Below are positions 37,267 through 49,939 of a stretch of 64,000 nt of DNA, in pieces. Position 1 is the stretch's first letter, and each line of letters starts with the position of its first letter. The stretch covers positions 8,004,501 to 8,068,500 of the forward strand of contig NC_051104.1 of the NCBI RefSeq assembly GCF_901709675.1, written 5' to 3'. The notes under the pieces are model-generated. The model made no database searches. It was not told the origin of the DNA and saw only the letters and a list, made by a program, of their open reading frames with translations. A program made the translations under genes and the position numbers. This DNA is from Syngnathus acus (taxonomy: Eukaryota > Chordata > Actinopteri > Syngnathiformes > Syngnathidae).

Positions 37267-40200
37267 AAAGACGAATGGTGTTTATAAATTTTCATTGGAA
37301 GCTACACATGAAAAAAGCAAACCTGGTCTGTCTGTCAGGGTCTGGCAAGTGCAATGTGGCCTTCGTCCTTGCGGTCAGTCCGTCGCCTTGGCAGTCGTCG
37401 CCGCTTGTCAGTGGCTTCTCTGGTTGACTAAGCGTGTCCAATCTGTGGCGGAGGCAGGTCGTCGGGAGAAACAATCCGAGTGTCCGGTCTTGAGAGGACG
37501 TATTCATTTCGGTGTACGTTTATTTATTTAAGTCGGTCGTAGTAATCAGAAAGACGTAGCGGGCAAAATCAGTTGCCAGTTGAAAACTGGCCGAGGCCTT
37601 TTGTGGTGCAACGTTTTGGCCCGGCCAACGCAACGCAACCATCTACTTTGCTTTCGCACTCTTTAATAGCTCATCTGTTTCTTTGCCTCTGCAGGAATGT
37701 CCTCCCTCACATGTAGTGCTTTCAAATGTAGCCAAAATCCTTAAAGGCTACCACCGCAGATTCCGTGTTAGCTCTCCTTTGGCTTGGCTGCCTGGCTGGT
37801 CCTATTTGCTGATTGCAATTGACTTTGGTTGTGTGGCCATCGAGACTGTTCATTTAGCTTGTGATGGATCGGTCTGACGGAGCAAGCAATCAGATCTCCG
37901 CTCTTATCGTGGCCAAGGGCCAAAACTAAAGCCTCTGAGAAGATCAATGAATGGCCTTTGTACCTGAGGCAAATCCTTATTCCTGCTTTGTGGGATTATT
38001 TTGAACATTGCCGAGTACTCCAGCCTTTCCCCTCTCAGGGGAAGCTTTTCACCTTCTCACCCGAACGGGATTAAGACGAGTCGGACTCGCAGGAACCTGG
38101 AATTTGGTGACGATGTGCGGAAGACGGCAAGGAGATGGCGGTTATGACGACAATGACCACGGTGGCTTTGAACCGAGTACAGCATTGGAAAGGAAAAACA
38201 AACACCCGTGGAGCAGATTGTTTGGCTGCTCGCGAGCCTGAGCGGAGTGTTTGGTGCTTTATGAATTATTTGCTAAAGCCTTGTTTGCTAGTGTCGATTG
38301 GTGTCCTTGTACGTTGCGCTCTCGTATCATCGCGAATGAGCAAATCAGGGACAAGGGTGGCTTTCTCGCTCATCTTGTCAGTTGTCAGTTTCTCTCCTAG
38401 CTGGTCTAATCCCGTTTTAAAGATGGGTGCCCAACGGTGAAGAAATCAAGTGAACGCTAGCTCCACAACTGTGTGTGAAGTATTTCCGGCATCTTGACGG
38501 TTGTTGTTATTTGTGGAAAATCTGGACGTACCATTTGGGGCCAGTAAAATCCAGTTCTAGTTGAATGTGAACTGCGGACTCGACTAAGCGTTTGCACCTG
38601 TTGATCATTCCGACAGCCGAGGAGATTATGGTCTTATTGTTGCCTCGTCCTCTTGTTTGTCCTGCTCTAGCAAAGACTGTTTCTGAACTTTTGCTGAACC
38701 TATTACATTTCGGTGCAGATCAGCTTATCTTTTTTTTTGGCATTAAATTTGGCAGCTGTACAAGCTCGGCGAAGAGCGGGACTGGGGCGTAGGCCAAAGG
38801 ATAAGAACATTACATGCTCGACAAACAGACGACGGTTCCCTTAAGGATTCCCTGCTATTCTGATTTCGAGGAAAGCGAATGCAGGGTGAGGTCAACGGCT
38901 TTAACGAGGTCTCATCATCATATAGCTCTACAAGGCGTGTCACATTTTTACAGTCCTGTAAATCCCGTCGTCATGACAAGCTGCTTGATTTCGGTTTCCT
39001 GTTAACGACCTCATTACAGGCTTGCGTATTCTCTTAGCCTATTAGCGCCTTCAGTTATTATCTCCAAAGGTGGGTCATTTCGAAACTTTTCGTTCCTTTC
39101 ATTTGACAGGGTCTTTAAGAGCAGCTCCGTTGTTTTGACGTACGCATGGCCCAGCGGGATGTATTTTCCCCGCTCGTTTGGAACCCGGCTCGCCTACTGT
39201 ATTCATGCCTTCCGTCTGTCTTTCCTTTGCCATATTTTTCACTCGTCCCATTCATGATTAACTGTGCGTGTCGCCTCCCGGCCTCCAGCCTATACCTCAG
39301 CCGGCAGGAAGTCGACATGACGCCAATTGTCATGAGTTCTCGATACCAGCAGGACGCCCTGCCCTGACGTTGAGTCATGGCCATTTTTTGGCCTACCCTA
39401 TCTGCCGGACCCGCCATCTCCGAAGGTCGCTGCGGTCTGTCCCCGAGCAGATGCCGCCGTCCGTGCTTGCCAGTATGACACCCACCCTCATTGATGTCAT
39501 TGAGTCTCAGAGAAAAGGGCTAGTGAAGCGAGGACTTAGCCACCCAACCGCAGACACTGGCCTCTCTTTGCACCTGCGGGCCTGGCGGAGCGGAGCGGAG
39601 AGGAGAGGAGAGCATCCACTTGATGATAGCATTAGTCCATTGGGATTATTCCTCCTGCAATCAAGAACTGCTTTCTTCTAACCATTTTACAGAACGACTT
39701 TTCACATCTCGCATTTCTGGCATGTTTCTGGGTGCGATAACCCTTTCTTGTCCCGGTGGATTTATGATGTTTACAGATGTGCTCAGCTCCTGGAAAAACA
39801 GTCCAGCTCTCCCCAGCCCTCAAGCGGGGGCAGCCATCTTTAATCCAGTAAAGAGTGTAGGGATTTGGCCGCCCGGCCCCCGCATGAAGGCGCTTTGGAA
39901 ACCCCTCGGCCGTGAGAATGGGGCGATGGGGGGTTGAAGTTGTGTGCAGGGGATGTGGGGAGTCCATGCAGTGGGTTGGGGTGGGGTTGCCCCCCCCCCC
40001 CCCCCCCGCCTGCTCCCCACTCTCCATCCGCTTTTGTGAATTTAGTTAATCTAATTTGAGACCCTCACAACAGCAAGTCTTTCTCTCCTGGAAGAGACTT
40101 CCTTGCCCAACCCCCACCCCCCGCCCCCTCCCCCTTTCAAACATCAGAACAAGATGGACTAAGTTTCACGCATTAGTGGTGAAAATGGGATTTGCTGGGT

Positions 40201-41268
40201 TTAATCCAATATCCTCATAGGAGTCACAGTAGTAAGTGGAAGCACCACCTGAAAATGTGACGTTCAAAAGATGAAGCCGATACGATACACTCGTCAAGCG
40301 CATAAACGGGTTTTATATACATTAGGGTTCCAACAGGCCATGTGCAAAATGGTGGAGACTCAACTGTTAGATCTATAAGAGTTTTTTTGTCACACACACA
40401 AAAAATAAAAATGCTATTTATCAAATTGGGAGGCAATAAAATCATAAATAAGTATAATTCAAAGATTTGGTTATTTTGCACTGTAAAAGTAAAAAATGAG
40501 CTCACATTTATGAATTTCAAAAAGTCATTTTGTCATGTTTTTACGTGTCGTCAAGAAAATAAAGTGGGATCAAAGTGGGAATTTGATTCATAATGAATTA
40601 TTTCTCAATTCAATGACTTCACAATTGGATGATTTAAATGTTTGCGTTTCATTTTTGGCGATCAACGGGCATTGTTTTGACTGTTTTCCTGTTTTTTGGG
40701 GGGGATGCTAACAAGAATGCATGCCTCAGAGCTCCGCGTCGACGTGTTTGAGCTCATTGTGTTTTACAAAGGCTGTTCACAGGATGCAAATGGTGCGCTT
40801 CCCCCCCCTTTGCCGTTTCGCACCTCTGATTAACTCACTGTGATGTCGTCGGATATCAAGTGGGCATTAACTCATTAGGGCCGTCCCCTTTGAAGGGCGG
40901 CCGGCCGGCCGGCCATCATCAGGGTCTCGTAATCCCTTTTTAATGGCCCTGTGAGTGGTTCAACAAAATGACAGCCTTTTTTTTTTTTGTGCACAAACGA
41001 GTGGAAAATTGCCTGATTCATTTCGGAAACGAGTCACTGTTCTCCAGCGGTGAGGCGTCTGGTCCAGCAAGGCCCGACCGAACACCATCTTCCATGGAAT
41101 TGTGTTTGATTATTCCCCAAGTCTCTTCACTTTTTGAGTTTTGTAATGTTACCCCAATTCCCCCTGCCCCTCCTTTTTTAACTGGAGGCAATAAGATGGT
41201 GAGGGCCAGGAATGCGGCCCGTGGAACTGTAAGGATTTATCGCACAGAGGTGTGAGGGCGGCGGCGGC

Positions 41269-41332
41269 GCTGCGCTGCTGCGGCGCTGCGCTGCTGCGGC
41301 GCTGCGCTGCTGCGGCGCTGCGCTGCTGCGGC
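41269..41332 (+). repeat. 16-bp GC-rich minisatellite, 4 copies
   Basis: Four perfect copies of GCTGCGCTGCTGCGGC, preceded by a GCG run. Confidence 0.95.
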
Positions 41333-42052
41333 TTCGACTGTGTGCAGATGTAACAGTGAGTTCCCAACATGGGGCCAATGCCTTGTTTTACGGCTTTGCA
41401 GTGTGACCCTTTTTCTTCAAATTGATTTTCTTTTTTTTTCTTCCTGTCCCTTTGGCCTTTCGTTTGTCTTTTTGGCTCCAAAATATTCTATTGACGTTAT
41501 AAAGCGTTGGGAAAGAAAAGCCTGTGAAATAAAAATTCAGCTTTACCCGACAATAAATTCCAGAGTTTGCCACATTCTCACCCCCTTTTGAAAGCCATTA
41601 AGTTTTTGCTTTTTTTGTTTTCTCATCTGCTAATCCTTTCAAAATGTCAACTTTTGGTTTCAATATAAAGCATTTCTTTCTTGAGGGTACCCACAGTGTG
41701 GGAATTCCTACAAATGCATAAATCGGATTCTCCAAGATGAAGGCCCATATTCTAATTAAATATGAACTTAATAACACCACAACTGATCAAACTGTAAAGT
41801 AAATCAAAGAGTCCAACATGCTAAGTTTAGACGATAAAAAATGGTGCAATAAGTATTGTGGTGCCACTTGTCTTAAATTCAATCCAAGAGGCCTTCAAAC
41901 ATATTGAGTAGTTTTTCCTCAAACCTTCAGATACCCGGGTCTGTCATTATTTCATGTTTGTGGCAATATTTATGAACGATATGCCACCATTCGTCTCCAT
42001 CTCCCTCCTCGACTTTGTCTCTGACACACACACACACTCACTCATTTTGCTC

Positions 42053-42119
42053 CCCCCTCCCTCCCTCCCTCCCTCCCTCCCTCCCTCCCTCCCTCCCTCC
42101 CTCCCTCCCTCCCTCCCTC
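42053..42119 (+). repeat. (CCCT)n microsatellite
   Basis: About 16 copies of CCCT, just upstream of a GC-rich block. Confidence 0.95.
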
Positions 42120-42299
42120 TTTTAGTCTCTCAGGTTACCAGTACCAGGGCTTTTCTTGCTTCCCAACTTGTGATTGTGTGTCCTGCGCCGTGTCCTTGTC
42201 CCTGCCTCCCGGTTTGCGAGGAGCCACCCAGCAGCCGGCCTGTGATTGGGGCAGGCTAGCACGGGGTGGGAGGTGGCAGCGCAGGAGGGAGGGGGGGGG

Positions 42300-42565
42300 T
42301 CTCTCTCTCTCGACACGGCGGCGGCGGCGGGTGAACTGACTGCTGCGGGACGTGTTTCAACAGATGGTCGAGGTTGGAGGGTGTCATCACATCGGAGAGG
42401 GGATTAGAGGAGAGAGGTTGTCTTCCAGGAGCTGTGTGGTCCCCCCTCAGTCCTCCCTCCTCAGCGCCATCAAGTCCTCTATGAGCGCACGGAACACTGG
42501 CAAGACTCCTTTTGCTGCACGCTGCCAGCCTGCCCTGCTCGGCTCGGCTCTGCCCTGCCTGCCAG
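42300..42565 (+). promoter_or_regulatory. candidate sulf1 upstream non-coding exon / promoter block
   Basis: GC-rich segment with GGC repeats that ends TGCCAG|GTAGGT, a strong donor. Human SULF1 is known to have several 5' UTR exons well upstream. Linking this block to sulf1 is inference. Confidence 0.25.
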
Positions 42566-45099
42566 GTAGGTTTCCAAATATTCTGCTGGAGTCGAAATTG
42601 GTAGCTGTGCTCACTTTTACAACTCGGGATGACAGGAATTCCCTCTGTGGCAAATTCCTCCGTCTCAAGGGATTAGTCTGCGGCACATTCCATTAATGTC
42701 ATTTTGTTTCACCACCTTTTGTCTGAAAGTCGCGAGTCTCTCGTATGGCAGAGCGAGAATCCAACATTTCCCCCATCAGTAGGAAAATGACAAATGTCCG
42801 TGTTCCGTTAGGGACACGACACGCTCGTCACCGCGGGAACTCACAAAGACTCTGAATGTCCAGGACAGACCTATCAAACCTCTATCAATGGTGTCCATCT
42901 TAAACCTAAATGGACGAGCTGCTTGCGGAGGAGCTGTCAAGTCTTGGCGCTCCTCGGCACCTCTCTTTTGCCACTGGGTGTAACTTTACCTCGAGCGAGA
43001 AAGCAAACGGTCCAGTATTTATATCCGGCGACGGGGTCGCCTGAGCTGTGAGAAGGCGCATGGGACGGGACGCAGCGGCCGGCCGGCCGGCCGGCGGCGC
43101 GAGTGAAAGCCGCTGTTGTGCGAGCCGGTGTTGACCCTGGTAAACCAGCCGTAGCTGCGCTTCCTGCCCGCTACTTGAAGTACTTAACCCTGGCCGGCTA
43201 GGTTGTGAAGGTTGCGGCTTTTTAAATCAGACGCTCTTGACAAATGTGGCCGCCAAAGTACTATGACAGATCTTGATAGGTTGCCGTTCTCGCTCGTGTG
43301 AAATGATCCGATTGAAAGTTGCCCAGTCGAAAGAAAAGGTCCAAACTGCAATATTTCAATGGCAAATGTAGGTGTTACGCCATTCCCACCAGCTGACGTG
43401 TCGCAAAAACTTGTCCAATGTAGTGAAGGGAACCGCACAACAGTTTTCTTGTGACTCGACCGCTGACAGGGTTCATTCATATTTGACCAAACACAGCCTG
43501 GAATTGTTCTTGGTCCACTTGTTTGCTGTGCGTCAGGGTTCTGATGATAGTCTTCACTTGGACAAAATGCTGGAGTTGCCAAACCTGACAAGTGTCAAGA
43601 CAGCACAGTGTTCACAACAGACAGATTCGGTCTCAGTGTGAACAGAGAATTGCTCTCAATCCACACTCGTCCACCCACTTCTTTTGTGGGCCTGGGTTGA
43701 TAGCGTTCACACTTGACCAAAGGAGTTTGTTCTTCCTCTCTCTCACCGTGTGGTGTTTAGACTGCAAGGGTGGGCAATTTAAACAGTTTAGCTTCAGCGC
43801 GCTACAAACAATAACATGAGTGAGCGGCAGCTGCTGCAAATGATCAGGACTTTGGTGGGAGGGAGGAGGCTTAGGGTTTTTTGTCTCTGGCCAAGTCAAA
43901 CATTATTCCAGTAGCAACTCTACCATCTTCGGAGTCACTAAACTGCCATTCCCGTCACTGAGTTTATCTAATGACTAATTGGCGGGACAAATTCTTGCGG
44001 CTCGTTTTGGAACGGTAGCAGCCAGCTATGTGTCGTATCAGGAGATCTGCTTGCGCTCCATTTTCTTAATTAGTTTTGGTTGCTGAGGGGGGGGTGACGA
44101 GATATGCATCTCACGGCTCTCTTAAGACCGCCCTCTACTGGTGACTTCAACTCATTTACACAATGTTTGGTGGCCAAACAAAGAGTTTTGATTGATTCAA
44201 GAGAAAGGCTATCATTGACATGATCACAAACGAGATTAACGTCATCAATGTCGAACCTATTGACGCTTCAGCGATTAGCCGTCGTCGAGCCATTTCAGAG
44301 CTTTCGTGCGCTTATTTCTATATATTTTTAGAAGGTATCTCCAGGGGTAACACGCCATGCAGCATTGAACTATTTTAAAGCTCACAATGCCCGTCCCCCT
44401 GTCCCCCTGTCCCCAACCTCCCCCACCATGTGTTTGTTCAGCCTCTCATTTGAGCGGCGAAGGTCAGAGCAGGCAAACATTCGAGTCCTCGCCATCACTG
44501 GAAGGAATTCTCATGCATTGCTTTGCTAAATTAGCCTTTTGCTCACTGCGTCTGACCAAAGCCACTGAAAATAAAACGGTAGCTCGTTCTTTGAGCAGTT
44601 TTTCTTTTTTCTGAAAAGCCAAAATCCATAAGAATTGATCGTTTTGCTCTGTTGCCAGACAATCGGTAGCATTCGCACAGCTCAGCCACACGAGATAAAT
44701 AGCCGACTTTGATTGGCAGCGTGATCGGGAGGCACGAGCGTAATCTTCCCGCGTGAATAAAAGAAACATCGCAGAACGTGTACACACGCGCACACCATGT
44801 GCAGGCTTTATGTGGCACCCCCCAGAGGGTCGCACTGTCCCTGCTTTGTCACCCCCTTGTCTAATAATCCCCTCCCCACGGAGAAGCAATCTGTTTTAGA
44901 CAGGAAAGAGAAAGGGCCTTGTCTGTATCGTGTACAATTAAGCCAGCCTGTCGGAATTCTTACTTTTTTTTGGTGGGGGGCGCCACTTTCCTTTCATGAG
45001 CCGCTTTTCCAGAAAAGAGATAGTGGGGTGGGAGGGTCGGAGTGAAGGGCATGGATGGAGAAGGGGGCGAGAGGGGGAGTTGCAAATGAATGAATTCCT

Positions 45100-45296
45100 C
45101 GCCCCTCCAGTCCAGCACTTCCACTAATAGAAGCTCGCGTTTGTTTCAGCTCGCCTGCTTCTTTTCTTCGCTTCACCCCTGGAGCCGCTGAACCCATTCA
45201 GCCTCCGCCAGCCAGCCAGCGCGCCCGCCCGCCCCTCCTCTAGCCGTGCGGCGGACCAACTTGGCCTCCGGCCACCGTCGCGTGGACGGACCTAAG
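45100..45296 (+). promoter_or_regulatory. candidate sulf1 upstream non-coding exon / CpG promoter
   Basis: CpG-rich stretch with pyrimidine-rich lead-in and CAGC/CCCG repeats, ending CCTAAG|GTACCC, a plausible donor. No in-frame protein. A 5' UTR exon of sulf1 is possible but not shown. Confidence 0.25.
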
Positions 45297-46321
45297 GTAC
45301 CCCCGGCTGGCCACCTGAGCGTCTCCTAGGCAACAAAGTTTACAAACCAGGTTACGGCATGCCTCGGAAAGCCGCGGGCGATGGAAACGCGAGCTCCTAC
45401 AGGTTTTGATGTCTGCGTCTCTTTAACTCTGACTAATCTTCAGTGCGACCCGCACGCCATACGATCGCCTCCCCCGTATCCACTCATTCGTGAATGCCCA
45501 GAACTGGCACAGGTGCAATTGGGCGAATCGTTTTTTTACGAGCGCTGTCACGTCGGCGCGCGAGACGTATTTGTTGTTTACGGCGCGCCGGGTCACGCTG
45601 GCGGCGTCTCGTTTTTTAAACAAGAATGCAAAGTCCGGGGGGGGTTAAGTTTCACTCACGAGCCGCCCGAATCAAATCGCTGATTTTACGGAGAGTGACC
45701 TTAAATGATGCTCCCCGGCTTGACGTTTACTCCAATACTGTGATTATGACAAGACTTTATCGGTGACTCTCCGTTTAGCTATTAGTGGAGATGAGGTCCT
45801 ACTCAACCACACAACACTCAGCTCTTTTGTGCGCTTCTCGGTACAGCAGTGTTACAAGAACCTTTGTTATTGAGGGCGCGGGGCAATCCCAATTAGCATC
45901 ATTAAGCCCTCATTTGGAGGTGGTAAGACATTTAAGAAGCGACTTTTGCTCTTCAACTTTGCGTTTCACCCTTCAAAGTGGATTAGAGCGCCGCTTCTGA
46001 AGGCTCGATTCATGGAAAGGCGAGCCCGCCGCCGTATTCTCAGCGGAAAGCTTTTTCAAGCAATTCAGTTAGCCCTCGCTCTCGTTTGCGGTCGGAAGGG
46101 GGCGATCGTTTCTATCGGGGCATATTTGACGTGTGGGTACAAAAGACACGGGCGCCACCGCTCGTACGATCGTTCTCTTGACTCTCTCCAGAGCTCCTGC
46201 GGCCTGATGGAGTGTTTCTGATGGGGCAACGTGGCTGGAGAATTACAAACGTGTTGTATATTCTTGTATTCATCGGCGGCTCACTACTGCAACTTGGCAT
46301 GAATGGGTTTTCATTGAATGC

Positions 46322-46367
46322 TCAGTGGGCCCTTTGTGGCCCGTAGGCCAAGTGTTGCCCACCCCTG
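46322..46367 (-). mobile_element. hAT (Charlie-like) terminal sequence
   Basis: The reverse strand starts CAGGGGTGGGCAA and continues TTGGCCTACGGGCCACA, the kind of end seen on hAT-type elements in vertebrates. The partner terminus was not found. Confidence 0.35.
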
Positions 46368-49278
46368 CTCCAAACAAGGCAGTCTGCTGGTACGACCTTG
46401 GCTGCGTGTGCTTTAAAATCAGTTTCCCCTCTTAGCTGCTTCAAAATTCAGCCGACCACCTCGTGATTTGGAAAACCTTCTTGGATCAGGATTCATTTAA
46501 TTGCACATGAGTGATGGAGTTTGGGAGGGTATGGCCTGGCAACCTTGGCGATATAAAGGATCTCTTACCAAGTCGGGGATAAAAACGTGCTTTGAGGGAG
46601 TTCAGTATAATAGTCAAGGTTGACGTTTGGCCAAGGCAAGGTCGTTTTCCTTCAACTTGTCATGTTGATAGAAAGTAGTGTTTATGGTGGTTCCCATTCT
46701 GCGTTAGCATTAGGCTACCATTGCTGTTGTTGGAAATAGGTGAACATTTCTTTGTTGAGCTTCTTTTTTTTTTTTTTTTTTAATTGCAAAGTCCCCATTA
46801 AGGCACAGTGTCAAAGTACACATTTTTCCCAGCGCTGGATTTTGGTCAAGCAAATCATCAGATTTAAGGGTCTGAACACACATGGGTGAAGACCCGCAGC
46901 CAGCGTGAGGACAGAGCTCTCCTTCAGGGTGCTCAGCGCCTTTAATGGGGAGGCCTTAGCGGGAGCTGTGCGGGACGCCGTTAGCCTTGGCCCGGCCGGC
47001 GTTGGCGGCGGACCCCGACACAGGCGCTCCTCAGTGTAAAAAGGCCCTCGTCAGTCCTCGTGGCAGCTGACCAGCCAAATTCCCTGGGATTACAGAAATA
47101 TTTGGACAAGCCTCAATGTTAACATAAGGCCTTCCCATAATCATTTTCCCCCTCTGAGAGCGAGAGAGAGAGGGGGGGGGGGGAATCAGAACGCGCCGCG
47201 GTACGTCCCGGCGTTTTGTCCCGTAGACGGACGGACCGGAATAAGTATCCAGGGATTTTTAGGTGCTCCGAAATGGCCATTGTTCTCGCTCGCCGGTTGA
47301 CTGATTTATTTCCCAGCGGCGTGGCATCTGGTTTGGGTTTTGACTCGCATCTTGTTGTGGGAACGTGAACCTCCTCACCTCTCCCGCCCTCTTCATGTTA
47401 ACGTGAACAAGATCCAGCCTTTTGGCCAGAGATTTGTGGATACTTAAAGTGGAGAGTGGAAATACCTGGATCAGTTTTCCGCCGTGTGTCGGAGCAAAAG
47501 CATCGGCTTATTTGTCTGCTCGGCGCGTCTGCTGTTTTTCAGTGACAGCTGATAAATGTTCAGAGCGAACAGAACCCGAGCCAGATGCAGCTTCTTGGCC
47601 ATTGTTGAAATAAATAGGCGAGCCAATCACAACCAGAATCTGACGTGACTTTTGTTCCCTTGGTTACCCGCGCCCCCCCTTTCCTTTGTAACCCACAGAG
47701 TACGTGCGGGTAGCCTCAGGTTGCTGAGGTTGGCTTCCACAAGCCACCATCAAAGCCACATGACCACTTGGGTCAGGGCACGGTCAGCATGTGGCTCGAG
47801 GGCCCCAAAACCAAAGGATGCGGACTGCCAAGCCAGTCAGTCAGTTCGACAGCACCGCAAGCGAGCGAGCGAGTTCCTCTATTATGTTGGGCGCACAAAG
47901 CGCACCGCTGTCATACTCAATAAGCGGCAGGAAAGCTGCTTGCTTGCGCCATCGTGAGTTGCACAAAAATGTCTCAGGCGGGGGGGGGGAAGATAAGGTG
48001 AGGTGAGGTTTTGGACGCAAAGACTTTTGGAAAGGGCCACAAATGTTTGCTTCCAGCCAAAATGCCAAACTTTGTCTTCCTTTTTTTGTGGCTCTGCTCG
48101 TAATAGACATGCAATTCAATTTGAGATTATGAAACAAAACTGGATGGTCCCGGGGTTATGTTTTGATGGACGCCTACAAATTGCTAATACTACTCGAAAG
48201 GGGCCACTTGAAAGCAAAATAGTACGCCTCGTGGTTCTTTTCAGGGACGGGGTTCTTGAGACGACTTTGTGGCTTTACTCGTGATAGACGTCTCTACCAA
48301 ATTTCATGTCGCAAAGTAAAACTGGCTCGGGGACTGAGTTTTGAAGCTGCTCATGTCGTGTTTTCTTTTTTCTTTTCGACTTGAATGACAAAGAATTTGT
48401 GAAAATGACATCAAAGTTTCGGGGGGTTTGTGGATTCGGCCGCAAGTGTTTTTAATCATGCTCTGTTATAAAGTGTGATTTACAAGGCAGCAGCATGTAA
48501 TGATTTCCTTCTTCACTAGAGAAGGCGTTGTGTCCGCATGAGAACGCCATTTGAGTCGGAGGATCCCACCCACCGAATCAATCCAGTGACCTAGTAGCAC
48601 CATTAGCAAACATTGGCTCGGGTTCGTTAGCGCCGATAAACCTCGCATGAGAGCGAGCGGAGCCGAAGATCGGAGGTGACGCGCAGTTGGAGCGGACGCC
48701 GCCCGGCAGCTGCGTGACCGCCGCTTGGCCCGTTCCGGACAGCGGAGCTATTGATAGCCTTTTAGCCGAGCGTATCGCTAACATGAGATTTGTGGCAAAT
48801 TCCACAATGACCTTTCTTGTCCTCGCTTTAATTGGCGTCACGTGATTCTGGCGGCGACCACTCGTGCATTTCCCTCAACCTCTTTTTCCCTCCAGGCAAC
48901 ACATGGAGAGATCTGATTGGTCCCCCCCAAATAATCTCACAGCATCCAAGAGAAATGATAGAAAAATGAATGAAGACACTTTTCTATCACAAGTATTAAG
49001 ATATAGAATTTCGGTTACAAATGTGGTTTAGTGGAGTCTCACAGTCATTTTTCTTTTCTTTTTTTACGTCGAATGCCTGGCTGACAGTTGGTTTTTCACA
49101 GTTGGACAGAAATAGAGACGTGACATTTATTTTTTGTGCAGAGTCATTGTTTCTGGTAAGCGTTGCAGTCGGACCCTCACCGCAGGAATACGTGTTTTAT
49201 TGCGAGAAAGTCTCTCCGAGATTTTTGGGTGTGCGAGAGATTCGATGTGAGCTTGTGTGTTTGTCCACGCGGCCGGCC

Positions 49279-49310
49279 GAGAAGATTTAGTCTGAAAAGC
49301 CCCACAATCA
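49279..49310 (-). repeat. 32-bp dispersed repeat, copy B (inverted)
   Basis: Exact reverse complement of 21302-21333, 28 kb away. Flanks differ, with GGCC-rich sequence on both sides here. Confidence 0.85.
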
Positions 49311-49560
49311 AGCCGGCCAGCGCCAATGTTTGTACAGGGCTGTCACGATGACTGGCTCTGGCTGTCTCATCTGCAACGGCGGAACGGCGAGCGCACAAAG
49401 TGCTCTTAAAGCGCCGATTATCACACGTCTTGTCATATCGCCGGACGAGAAGCAGACGCGCGGCAAGAACCAGCAAGAAGCGTTTGGTCCTTAAGTGGAT
49501 TTGTTGATGCATTTAAAAGACGTGACTACGGCCTGGGTGGATTACATCTGCCAGTGCGCG

Positions 49561-49587
49561 CGGTGAAATTCATTTGCAATTTCACCG
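49561..49587. repeat. perfect 10-bp inverted repeat (hairpin)
   Basis: Arms CGGTGAAATT and AATTTCACCG separated by seven bases, about 830 bp upstream of the sulf1 start codon. Confidence 0.85.
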
Positions 49588-49939
49588 GGTGCCAAGCGTC
49601 ATAACAATAAGGATTTCAAGGTCATGTTTGAGGGCCGTGAATTTAATAGGGCCCACAAATGACTTGAGAAGAATTGAAATGGGGCGGAGCCATCCAGCCG
49701 AACTTAACAAGGCTCAGGTGAGCTGCCATTTTATGTCGAGCTCATTCGTCGTAAATAGAAAGCGGTTTGCCAAAAGCTATTTCTCTTGATGTGCAATCCA
49801 ATTGTGGTCTTTTTATTAGGACGAATGTTTGGAAGTGGTTCATTTTATACTCGGCCTTGTTTTACGGGCGGGCTATAGGGGCCTTGACATCTGCGAAGCG
49901 CTGCTGGTTATCTGTGATTGGCGACTGCGGCGGCGAGGT

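Larger units (their letters stand above)
28000..41000. other. Intergenic, middle of the C8orf34-sulf1 desert
   Basis: No supported gene. Contents are a poly-T run at 28308-28327, a reverse-strand retroposon tail at 28478-28702, a poly-C run near 28808-28828, (CCTG)n at 33541-33581, (CTTC)n at 35462-35490, a local duplication at 36761-36861, a (CT)n block at 37185-37264 and a GGCC tract at 40901-40914. The stretch 29000-33500 is nearly repeat-free. An octamer ATTTGCAT lies near 34855. Long stretches look unique and could hold conserved regulatory DNA, which cannot be shown without alignment. Confidence 0.5.

Noticed and set aside
21302-49310. One giant transposon bounded by the 32-bp inverted pair
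   Set aside because: No transposase or other element gene between the copies, no target-site duplication outside them, and flanks unrelated.
49177-49512. Reverse ORF sharing the peptide IVGLFRLNL with an ORF at 21301
   Set aside because: The shared peptide is explained by the 32-bp DNA repeat, and neither ORF has other coding support.
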